Below are positions 50,045 to 57,743 of a DNA stretch of 64,000 bases, in pieces. The position numbers and the translations under genes were made by a program. Location: assembly GCA_045611845.1 (NCBI GenBank), contig JAZKXZ010000025.1, positions 124,001 through 188,000 on the forward strand, in the 5' to 3' direction. This DNA is from Enterocola sp045611845 (GTDB lineage: Bacteria; Bacteroidota; Bacteroidia; Bacteroidales; Paludibacteraceae). The notes beneath the pieces are model-generated. The model saw only the letters and a program-made list of their open reading frames with translations, searched no databases and had not been told where the DNA came from. How positions within the stretch are numbered: position 1 is the stretch's first letter; each line of letters opens with the position of its first letter.

Positions 50045-52030
50045 CTATGCTAAATGTTCAATTCTGCTTATAAGTTCCTGTCCTAGAGCGGTTTTAACTT
50101 CGATGTGTCTTAATACTTCTTTTACAAATGGGTTTTCTTCAAATTTACCACGTACGTTGTAGAAGTCTAATGCTTTTGTTTCTTCATCGCCGTCTGCACC
50201 AAAGCCTGTGTGTGAGATAAGGTCGAATTCTTTTTTAGCGTCTTCGTACAGAAGTTTATCTAGATCAACTACACTTTTTGTCCATATGTGAACAAGGTCT
50301 ATAATGTCGTTTACTGTAAATTCAGTGTATTTTTTGCCTAATTTTTCTTCTATTTTATCTAGTGCCCAAATCCATTCGTATTCGTAGTAGTTTTTATGGA
50401 TTTCTTGGAAGCGTTTGTTGATTTCTTCTAATGTGTTTAGATTTTTATTGTCTATGTCGTTTAGAAGTTTTTCTATTTCGCTTGCTGGTGCTATAAGGCC
50501 AGAAAGATCGTTCCATGTGCCAAGACCTATTTCTGTGGTTGGTTTTAGGCGTGATCTAATTTCTTCTATAGATTGGAATTTGGTTTCTTCTAGTCGTTTG
50601 ATTATTGAGTTGCCTAAGAATTTGTTGATTGCCATAGTGTAGTAACCAATACCTTTTTTTAGTGATGATTGGTTGATTACTGTGCTATGATAGCTATAAG
50701 TGTGTGATGTTTCGCCAGAAAGTGACTTCAATGTATTAAGTATATCGATGCCTGCATACATTTTTTGTATTGTGTATGGGCTTAGTAGGTTGAAGTTTAT
50801 TTGGTCTAGTTTGTTTGGGTCTTTGCGACGGTCACGTTTTGGCCATTTTTGTGCGTCACGAATGGTACCTACGCTCTTAATGTTGATACCTGGCACGATA
50901 TATGTTTCGTTGTCGTTCTCTATTAGGTATGAGAATGGTAGGTTTGATGTGTCTGAGTGGTGTGTGTGACGTCCCATTACTAGTGAGAATGCACCAATCT
51001 TGGCTGGCCAAAGGATGTATGAGTCGCTAGTGGTTTTTGAACCTCTTTCTACTACTCCTTGGTGGATAGGGCCTAATTTGTACATGTGGTTACTTTGGTT
51101 TGAACCACTGCCTGCATTTAGGAATGAGAATAAACCTGCTATTAGAAGGCTAGATTTGTGGTGTGTTACTGTAAATGGACCTCCAAATATAGCGCATGCT
51201 TCGCCGTGAAAGCCTTGGCAGTTGCAGAAATATACTGAGTCGTAGATTGAGAAGTGCTTTCCTAGTAGTGTGCCTTGTCCTATGAAGCAGTTTTCTATAA
51301 GTACGTCGTCTGTGGCTTGTACGCCAGATGATATAATAAAGTTTTTGGCAATAACACCATTTCCGATATATACAGGGTCGCTTGCGTTACTATTGATACT
51401 ACCATTTATTAGTTCACTCGCACTATCGATTACTGCGCATTCTCCTATTTTTACGTTTTTGATGTTGCGACAAGTGGTAATCTTAACATTTGGTGCAATA
51501 TAGCCCATATTAGATTTTACACTTTCTGTATATTGGTCTATGATGCGTGTAATGTTTTCTATGGTTTCTTTTCTATGTCTATATAGTGTAAGAATGTAGG
51601 CAAGGTGAGAAGAAAGTTGGTCGGTGATGCGTATTTCTCTACCACCAGCTTCGTTTAGAACAGCAATGTCTTTGCCGTTGCCGAAGGTGCTACCTGGTTC
51701 TGTTACAAGTAATTGTGTGTTTTCTATATAGCAATTGTCTGAAATGATATAATTTGCTATATAGCGGTGGATGTTAGCAATGAAAACATTGTCGCCTATT
51801 TGGCAGTTGTGTAGTGTGGCATGGAAAATACCACTATGTTGTTTTAGTCCGCCTTCAAGTTCAAAAACTTTGTCGAATTTTCCTATACGGATATCTCCTG
51901 AGAAGTGAACGTGTTTTACGTATTTGGTTTTAAACTCATTGCTAACTAATACTTTAGACCAGTCTGAGCATGTGCAGTATTGGTCTTTTAGTATTTGAAT
52001 TTCTGAGTCGGTTAGGTTTCTATAGTTCAT
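50045..52030 (-). CDS. DUF4954 left-handed beta-helix protein
   Basis: A 661-aa protein. Residues about 40-400 show a long run of short hexapeptide-like repeats (for example NCQIGDNVFIANIHRYI, NVKITTCRNIKNVKIGECAVID, VIAKNFIISSGVQ, LIENCFIGQGTLLGKHF), consistent with a left-handed beta-helix like that of sugar nucleotidyltransferases or acyltransferases. The rest is helical. The overall length and pattern match DUF4954, a Bacteroidota family of unknown function. There is no signal peptide, so it is cytoplasmic. It is coupled to hflX upstream (12 nt) and the methyltransferase downstream. Confidence 0.82.
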   Translation of the reverse strand: MNYRNLTDSEIQILKDQYCTCSDWSKVLVSNEFKTKYVKHVHFSGDIRIGKFDKVFELEGGLKQHSGIFHATLHNCQIGDNVFIANIHRYIANYIISDNCYIENTQLLVTEPGSTFGNGKDIAVLNEAGGREIRITDQLSSHLAYILTLYRHRKETIENITRIIDQYTESVKSNMGYIAPNVKITTCRNIKNVKIGECAVIDSASELINGSINSNASDPVYIGNGVIAKNFIISSGVQATDDVLIENCFIGQGTLLGKHFSIYDSVYFCNCQGFHGEACAIFGGPFTVTHHKSSLLIAGLFSFLNAGSGSNQSNHMYKLGPIHQGVVERGSKTTSDSYILWPAKIGAFSLVMGRHTHHSDTSNLPFSYLIENDNETYIVPGINIKSVGTIRDAQKWPKRDRRKDPNKLDQINFNLLSPYTIQKMYAGIDILNTLKSLSGETSHTYSYHSTVINQSSLKKGIGYYTMAINKFLGNSIIKRLEETKFQSIEEIRSRLKPTTEIGLGTWNDLSGLIAPASEIEKLLNDIDNKNLNTLEEINKRFQEIHKNYYEYEWIWALDKIEEKLGKKYTEFTVNDIIDLVHIWTKSVVDLDKLLYEDAKKEFDLISHTGFGADGDEETKALDFYNVRGKFEENPFVKEVLRHIEVKTALGQELISRIEHLA

Positions 52031-52042
52031 AGTAGTGTGATT

Positions 52043-53263
52043 TTATTCTTCGTCATAGTTGTCGTATAAGAAATTGTTGTATGGGAAGCGTGAGGTGTGT
52101 ATTTCTCTTGCCTTGGTGTACAATAATGACTTAAACTCTTCTATGTTGGTTTTTTCTTTTGCTGAAATGAATATGCAGTTTTCACCTTTCTTCGACATCC
52201 ATGTGCGTTTTAAATCTTCTATTGAAAGATTTTCTTTTTGGATAGGTGAAAGATCGTCTTCTTCTTTTTCGGTGTAGGTGAATGCGTCTATCTTGTTGAA
52301 TACCATAATGCTAGGTTTGCCGTTTGGTTCAATTTCTGATAGAGTTTTTTCAACTACTTGTATTTGGTCTTCAAATTGTGGGTGTGAAATATCCACTACG
52401 TGTACCCAAATATCTGCTTCGCGCACCTCGTCTAGTGTAGATTTAAATGATTCTACAAGTCCGTGAGGTAGTTTGCGAATAAATCCTACTGTGTCTGTTA
52501 GAAGGAAAGGAAGGTTTTCGATAACTACTTTTCTTACAGTGGTGTCTAAGGTAGCAAATAATTTGTTTTCTGCAAATACCTCAGACTTGCTTATAAGGTT
52601 CATAATGGTAGATTTGCCCACGTTTGTATAGCCTACTAATGCTATACGCACCATGTTGCCTCTACCTTTTCTTTGTGTACTCTTTTGAGTATCAATGCTT
52701 TTAAGGTCTTTTTTAAGAAGTGATATGCGTTGTAAAATAATACGACGGTCGGTTTCTATCTGAGTTTCACCAGGACCACGCATACCAATACCACCACGTT
52801 GGCGTTCAAGGTGAGTCCACATTCTTGTTAGTCGTGGTAGTAAGTATTGAAGTTGAGCAAGTTCAACTTGGGTTTTTGAATATGAGGTTTGAGCTCTTTT
52901 GGCAAAAATGTCTAAGATAAGACTTGTTCTATCTAGTACTTTTACTTTAAGCTCGTTTTCTATGTTTCTAAGTTGAGAAGGAGAAAGTTCGTCGTCGAAA
53001 ATGGCAAGTTGGATGTCGTTTTCTTCTACGTACTTTTGAATTTCTTCTAGTTTACCTGTGCCTACGAAAGTTTTTTTGTTTGCATAGTCGAGGTGTTGGA
53101 AGAAATGTCTTACAACCACAGCTCCTGCAGTATCTGCTAAGAAAGCCAACTCTTCTATATATTCTTTAGCTTTTCTTTCGTTTTGTTCTTGGGTAATAAG
53201 ACCTACAAGAATAGCTCTTTCTGCTGGTGTTTCTATTGAAGATGTATTGATACTGTTAAGCAT
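52043..53263 (-). CDS. hflX: Ribosome-splitting GTPase HflX
   Basis: A 406-aa GTPase. The N-terminal HflX domain includes ETPAERAILVGLI and VFDDELSPSQLRN-like text (IFDDELSPSQLRNIE), and a glycine-rich GIGMRGPGETQIETDRR segment precedes the G domain: G1 GYTNVGKSTIMN, G3 LTDTVGFIRKLP, G4 FNKIDAF. HflX splits stalled ribosomes under stress. Intact. It heads a four-gene run that continues with DUF4954, the methyltransferase and the adenosyltransferase. Confidence 0.95.
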   Translation of the reverse strand: MLNSINTSSIETPAERAILVGLITQEQNERKAKEYIEELAFLADTAGAVVVRHFFQHLDYANKKTFVGTGKLEEIQKYVEENDIQLAIFDDELSPSQLRNIENELKVKVLDRTSLILDIFAKRAQTSYSKTQVELAQLQYLLPRLTRMWTHLERQRGGIGMRGPGETQIETDRRIILQRISLLKKDLKSIDTQKSTQRKGRGNMVRIALVGYTNVGKSTIMNLISKSEVFAENKLFATLDTTVRKVVIENLPFLLTDTVGFIRKLPHGLVESFKSTLDEVREADIWVHVVDISHPQFEDQIQVVEKTLSEIEPNGKPSIMVFNKIDAFTYTEKEEDDLSPIQKENLSIEDLKRTWMSKKGENCIFISAKEKTNIEEFKSLLYTKAREIHTSRFPYNNFLYDNYDEE

Positions 53264-53306
53264 AATTTGTGTGCGCCTGTTGTATTTAAAGAGTTTTACT
53301 TTAATA

Positions 53307-53341
53307 AATGAGGCTGTCTCAAAACTTGAGTCAGCCTCATT
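53307..53341 (-). terminator. Hairpin terminator between tonB and hflX
   Basis: AATGAGGCTG (53307-53316) pairs with CAGCCTCATT (53332-53341), with a further inner CTCAA/TTGAG stem and one mismatch. It lies 22 bp after the tonB stop. The T tract that follows on the minus strand is weak. Confidence 0.65.
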
Positions 53342-53363
53342 ATATATAAAGTTTAGGTTTTTA

Positions 53364-54050
53364 TTATTGTAGTTTGAAGCGGATAGGTAGTGTGTATTTT
53401 ACACGTACACTTTTACCACCTTGACGACCTGGGGTCCATTTTGGCATAGATTTGATAACGCGAATAGCTTCTTTGTCTAAGCTTTCTTCTACACCACGAA
53501 CTACTGAGATGTCAACGATACTACCGTCTGAGTTTACCACGAATTGACAAACAACTCTACCTTGGATACCGTTTTCTTGTGCAAGAAGAGGGTATTTGAT
53601 ATTTCTAACCAAGTAACGGTTAAGCGCTTCTTGACCACCAGGGAATTCTGGCATCTTTTCTACACGGATGTGGATTACTTGTTCTTCTTCTTCCTCTTCT
53701 GGTGGAGCGATAGGAGCTTGAATTTCAACACGTGCGTCAGCGTCATCTTCTGAGTTGAAGTCTGTTGTTTCTACTTCTGCTTCGTTGTCTTGAATGTCGA
53801 TAATGTCACTCAAAACTGTTTCTGGTTGTGGAGGTGGAGGAGGTGGAGGAGTTTCTTCACGGAAGGTAACTTCTACCATTTCTTCGTCGATTTCCACTGG
53901 GCCTTGTAGAGCCTCTTCATAGACGGTGATTTCATTTTGGGACCATTCGAATGCGATGTACATAATCCCTAATGCCATTACCAAGCCGATCAAAACCGCC
54001 ATCATTTTCTTGTTTTCTAAATCGGCTTTAGGTGATTTTTTGATTTCCAT
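53364..54050 (-). CDS. tonB: Energy transducer TonB
   Basis: A 228-aa protein. One membrane helix (about 15-34), a proline-rich periplasmic stretch (EETPPPPPPPQPE, about 70-82), an acidic linker and a C-terminal TonB domain (MPEFPGGQEALNRYLVRNIKYP, then GRVVCQFVVNSDGSIVD, and MPKWTPGRQGGKSVRVKYTLPIRF). It couples the proton motive force to outer-membrane receptors such as the one at 14219-16669. It has its own -7 element at 54087-54094 and is followed by a hairpin. Confidence 0.93.
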   Translation of the reverse strand: MEIKKSPKADLENKKMMAVLIGLVMALGIMYIAFEWSQNEITVYEEALQGPVEIDEEMVEVTFREETPPPPPPPQPETVLSDIIDIQDNEAEVETTDFNSEDDADARVEIQAPIAPPEEEEEEQVIHIRVEKMPEFPGGQEALNRYLVRNIKYPLLAQENGIQGRVVCQFVVNSDGSIVDISVVRGVEESLDKEAIRVIKSMPKWTPGRQGGKSVRVKYTLPIRFKLQ

Positions 54051-54086
54051 ATTATTGTTTTATGATTTTATATCTTGTCTCGTTTG

Positions 54087-54094
54087 CAAATGTA
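54087..54094 (-). promoter_or_regulatory. -7 element of tonB (TACATTTG)
   Basis: TACATTTG on the minus strand lies about 36 nt before the tonB ATG. No clear -33 TTTG is seen. Confidence 0.45.
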
Positions 54095-54182
54095 ACATTA
54101 TTTTTTTAGAAATAGAATATCAAAAGGATTTTTTTTAATAAAATTATAACAATCATTTTAATATTATGTGAGCAAAATTCAG

Positions 54183-54190
54183 TATATTTG
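54183..54190 (+). promoter_or_regulatory. -7 element of porQ-cmk-ispH-pfkA-uvrA (TATATTTG)
   Basis: TATATTTG matches the consensus and lies 17 nt before the GTG start of porQ. The -33 box is poor. The tight spacing of the genes downstream suggests it serves a long operon. Confidence 0.45.
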
Positions 54191-54207
54191 AACAATTTTT
54201 GGAGATT

Positions 54208-55236
54208 GTGAAAAGAATTGTATTAATATATGTGCTGTTTTTGTGCTCATTGAGTGTTTTTTCTCAAGGAGCAGGAAGAGTCTTTGATAGTTTTTTAGAA
54301 TATCCTTCTTCTGCACATGTGGCTGCTTTGGGTGGTCATAATGTTTCATATATAGGTGAAGACCCAATGTTTTCTATCAACAACCCAGCTTTGCTTTCTA
54401 CAGGTGTGGACAATTTGCTATATTTGAACTATTCTATATACATGGCAAATTCTGGGTATGGTAGCGCTCTTTATTCTACAAAGTTTAGCGATGTGGATGC
54501 TTTTGCTGGCTCTTTTCAGTTTGCTCAGTATGGTAGAATGAAAGGGTTTGATGAAACTGGAGCTGAAACTGGAAATTTTTCGGCGCAAGAATTTGCTCTG
54601 AATGCTACATATTCAAGAAAACTTAATAAGTATTTCACAATAGGTGCTACTTTTAAACCAGTATTATCTACATACGAAACTTATACAAGTTTTGCATTGG
54701 CTACAGATATAGGTCTTGTTTTTTCTGATACCACACATTTAGTGTCTGCTGGTTTGGCTGTTACTAATATTGGTGGTAGAGTATGTGGACCAAATGATAT
54801 ACATTTAACTAGCAAACTTTTGCCAATTAATGTATCTGTAGGTGTAACTAAAAGTTTTTCTAAGGCTCCAATAGCCTTGCATTTAACTCTTCAAAATCTT
54901 CAAGATTGGGATTGCGATTATGCTACAAATTCTAAGTCGGAAGATGCTGGTAAGGTGAGTTTAGGTGAGGTGTTTGCTAGAAAGATTATTCTTGGTATAG
55001 ATTTTGTGCCAAAGTCTAAGAAGTTTTGGATTTCTATAGCTTATAACTTTGAAAGAGGTATGGCTCTTGCAAATGAAGATTTGTTTTCTTTAGCTGGGCT
55101 AACAGGTGGTGTAGGTTTTAAAATAAAGATGTTTAGCTTGGGCGGAGCTGTGGCTGTATATAATTCGGCAGGAGTAACAGGTCATATTACTATGGCAATA
55201 GATATAAATGGATTTAATAAGAAGAATTCATTATGA
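54208..55236 (+). CDS. porQ: T9SS outer-membrane protein PorQ
   Basis: A 342-aa barrel protein with a signal peptide (MKRIVLIYVLFLCSLSVFSQ). The PorQ/PorV-like opening is clear: FDSFLEYPSSAHVAALGGHNVSYIGEDP with MFSINNPALL, and the strands continue to the end (GHITMAIDINGF). PorQ works with PorZ, PorU and PorV in the attachment complex that anchors T9SS cargo in P. gingivalis. I chose the GTG at 54208 because it gives a standard signal peptide; a TTG at 54199 in the same frame is possible. It overlaps cmk by 4 bp (ATGA). The porQ-cmk-ispH order fits what I recall from Porphyromonas. Confidence 0.88.
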   Translation: MKRIVLIYVLFLCSLSVFSQGAGRVFDSFLEYPSSAHVAALGGHNVSYIGEDPMFSINNPALLSTGVDNLLYLNYSIYMANSGYGSALYSTKFSDVDAFAGSFQFAQYGRMKGFDETGAETGNFSAQEFALNATYSRKLNKYFTIGATFKPVLSTYETYTSFALATDIGLVFSDTTHLVSAGLAVTNIGGRVCGPNDIHLTSKLLPINVSVGVTKSFSKAPIALHLTLQNLQDWDCDYATNSKSEDAGKVSLGEVFARKIILGIDFVPKSKKFWISIAYNFERGMALANEDLFSLAGLTGGVGFKIKMFSLGGAVAVYNSAGVTGHITMAIDINGFNKKNSL

Positions 55237-55907
55237 AAAAAATTAGTATAGCAATAGATGGTTTCTCTTCTTGTGGTAAGAGTACCATGGCAAAAGAATT
55301 GGCAAAGACTCTTTCTTATATATACGTGGATACTGGTGCCATGTATAGAGTGGTGGCTCTTGCAGCTCTAAGAGCAGGTGTGATGAAAAGTGGCGAAATA
55401 GATGAAGAGGCTTTAAGAGTATGTGTAGAGAATCTAAATATAGGTCTTGACGAAAATGCCAAGGCATACCTTAATGGTGAAGATGTGGAAGGTGAAATTA
55501 GAGGCTTAGAGGTGTCTAATTGGGTGAGTAAGATAAGTGCCGTGGGTTTTGTAAGAGAAAGATTGCTTGATATTCAAAGAGAATTAGGTTCTAAGAAAGG
55601 TGTGGTAATGGACGGCAGAGATATAGGCTCTGTGGTGCTTCCAGATGCTGAACTTAAGATATTTGTAACTGCTGATGCAGACGTGAGGGCACAACGTAGA
55701 TATGACGAACTTTTAAGAAAAGGTTCGCCAGCTACATACGAAGAAGTGCTTGACAATATAAAAATGAGAGACTACAACGACGTGAATCGTAAGGTGAGTC
55801 CGCTTATTCAGGCTCCAGATGCTCAGCTACTAGATAATAGTTATATGACTATTGAAGAACAAAATAAATGGCTTTTAGATAAGGTAAACGAGGCATGCAA
55901 AGGGTAA
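55233..55907 (+). CDS. cmk: Cytidylate kinase
   Basis: A 224-aa (d)CMP kinase. The P-loop is GFSSCGKSTMAKELA (about 10-24); DTGAMYRVVALAALR and MDGRDIGSVVLPDAELKIFVTADADVRAQRRYDEL are the other family segments. It is complete, starts in the 3' end of porQ and ends inside the ispH start. Confidence 0.97.
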   Translation: MKKISIAIDGFSSCGKSTMAKELAKTLSYIYVDTGAMYRVVALAALRAGVMKSGEIDEEALRVCVENLNIGLDENAKAYLNGEDVEGEIRGLEVSNWVSKISAVGFVRERLLDIQRELGSKKGVVMDGRDIGSVVLPDAELKIFVTADADVRAQRRYDELLRKGSPATYEEVLDNIKMRDYNDVNRKVSPLIQAPDAQLLDNSYMTIEEQNKWLLDKVNEACKG

Positions 55908-56776
55908 TTATTGAAATAGATGAAGATTCTGGATTCTGTTTTGGTGTGGTAAACGCCATTAAAAAAGCAGAAGAGGAGTTGGATGCAGTAGGTAGTTTAT
56001 ATTGCCTTGGCGATATTGTACACAATAGCGACGAGGTGGAAAGACTTGCAAAGAAGGGTTTGAAAATTATCGACCACGAAGATTTGTCTAAACTTACCAA
56101 CACAAAGGTGCTTTTAAGGGCTCATGGCGAGCCACCTGCAACATACAAAATGGCAGAGAGCAACAATGTGGAAATTTTGGATGCTACATGTCCTGTGGTA
56201 TTGGCTTTGCAAAAAAGAATCCTTAAAGCATGGAATGAAAATCCAGATGCTCAAATAGTGATTTATGGTAAAAAAGGTCATGCTGAGGTGAATGGACTTG
56301 TGGGTCAAACTCTGGGTGAAGCCATTGTGGTGGAACACGAAGATGAAATAGAAAATATAGACTTTTCTAAACCTATATATTTGTTTTCTCAAACTACAAA
56401 ATCTCTTGATGGGTTTAAAAAACTAGTAGAGAAAATAAAAGCTAGAATGCTAGAGGGGGTGAACTTTGTATATTATGATACTATCTGTCGTCAGGTGGCA
56501 AATAGAATGGATAATATAAGAAAATTTGCTCGCGAACACGATTTGGTTATGTTTGTGAGTGGAAAGAAAAGTTCAAACGGAAAGGTGCTGTTTGAAGAAT
56601 GTAAAAAACAAAACCCAAATACGTATTTTGTATCGTCTGCCGAAGAAGTGGATGTGAATATGCTAGAGGGTGAGCCTAAACTAATAGGTATTTGTGGAGC
56701 AACATCCACTCCTAGATGGCAAATGCAAGAAGTAAAGGACAAACTAAAAAATATAATTGATTATGTATCAGATTAA
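55895..56776 (+). CDS. ispH: 4-hydroxy-3-methylbut-2-enyl diphosphate reductase
   Basis: A 293-aa iron-sulfur enzyme of the MEP isoprenoid pathway. The three cluster Cys are in DSGFCFGVVNA, DATCPVV and GICGATSTP, with conserved RAHGEPP and KKGHAEVNGL. It ends the route to IPP and DMAPP, the precursors used by UppS and the UbiA prenyltransferase encoded nearby. It overlaps both cmk and pfkA. Confidence 0.97.
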   Translation: MQRVIIEIDEDSGFCFGVVNAIKKAEEELDAVGSLYCLGDIVHNSDEVERLAKKGLKIIDHEDLSKLTNTKVLLRAHGEPPATYKMAESNNVEILDATCPVVLALQKRILKAWNENPDAQIVIYGKKGHAEVNGLVGQTLGEAIVVEHEDEIENIDFSKPIYLFSQTTKSLDGFKKLVEKIKARMLEGVNFVYYDTICRQVANRMDNIRKFAREHDLVMFVSGKKSSNGKVLFEECKKQNPNTYFVSSAEEVDVNMLEGEPKLIGICGATSTPRWQMQEVKDKLKNIIDYVSD

Positions 56777-57743
56777 AACTATTGGTATTCTTACCTCAGG
56801 TGGAGATGCTCCAGGTATGAACGCAGCCCTTCGTGCTGTGACACGTGCTGCTATTTTTAATGGTATTAAAGTAAAAGCCATTATGAGAGGTTATAAGGGT
56901 ATGGTAACCAACGAAATTGTTGAGTTTAAAACTCAAAATGTGAGTAACATTATTCAACACGGTGGTACTATCATTAAAACAGCTCGTTGCGCAGAGTTTA
57001 AAACTAAAGAAGGCAGACAACAAGCATACGACAATTTGAGAAGTCATGAAATTGACGCTCTTGTGGTGCTTGGTGGTGATGGTACATTTACTGGTGCTCG
57101 CATTTTTGCTCAGGAGTTTAACTTCCCAATCGTGGGTGTGCCTTGTACTATCGACAACGACCTGTATGGAACAGACTTTACTATTGGTTATGATACAGCT
57201 TTAAATACTGTGATTGATGCAGTGGACAAAATTAGAGATACTGCTTCTTCTCACGAACGTCTTTTCTTTGTGGAAGTGATGGGCAGAGACGCTGGCTTCT
57301 TGGCTCTAAATGCTGCTATTGCATCTGGTGCTGAGGCTGCTGTGATTCCAGAAGTGAGCATTAAAGACGACCTTCTTTCTGAGGTTATCCAACATGGCTT
57401 TAGAAAAAGTAAAAACTCAAGTATTGTGCTTGTGGCTGAAAGCGATGCAACAGGTGGTGCACAAGGTGTGGCTGAACGTGTGAAAAAAGAACATCCAGAA
57501 TATGACGCTCGCGTAGTGGTGCTTGGTCACATGCAACGTGGTGGTTCTCCTTCAGCTCAAGACCGTATATTGGCAAGTAGAATGGGTGCAGCTGCAGTGG
57601 AAGCGCTTCTTGAAGAACAACGTAACTTAATGGTGGGTATTGTGAACGATGAAATTGTTTATGTGCCATTTACAAAAGCAATTCGCGACGATAAGCCTAT
57701 TAATATGAAACTTATTTCAACACTTAGAACACTTTCTATTTAA
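56763..57743 (+). CDS. pfkA: ATP-dependent 6-phosphofructokinase
   Basis: A 326-aa enzyme of glycolysis. ILTSGGDAPGMNAALRAVTR binds ATP, LGGDGTFTGA and PCTIDNDLYGTDFTIGYDTALN contain the catalytic Asp, and MGRDAGFLAL and GHMQRGGSPSAQDR are the substrate-binding segments. I chose the ATG at 56763; a TTG two codons earlier is in frame. It overlaps ispH, and uvrA starts on the base after its stop. Confidence 0.96.
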   Translation: MYQIKTIGILTSGGDAPGMNAALRAVTRAAIFNGIKVKAIMRGYKGMVTNEIVEFKTQNVSNIIQHGGTIIKTARCAEFKTKEGRQQAYDNLRSHEIDALVVLGGDGTFTGARIFAQEFNFPIVGVPCTIDNDLYGTDFTIGYDTALNTVIDAVDKIRDTASSHERLFFVEVMGRDAGFLALNAAIASGAEAAVIPEVSIKDDLLSEVIQHGFRKSKNSSIVLVAESDATGGAQGVAERVKKEHPEYDARVVVLGHMQRGGSPSAQDRILASRMGAAAVEALLEEQRNLMVGIVNDEIVYVPFTKAIRDDKPINMKLISTLRTLSI

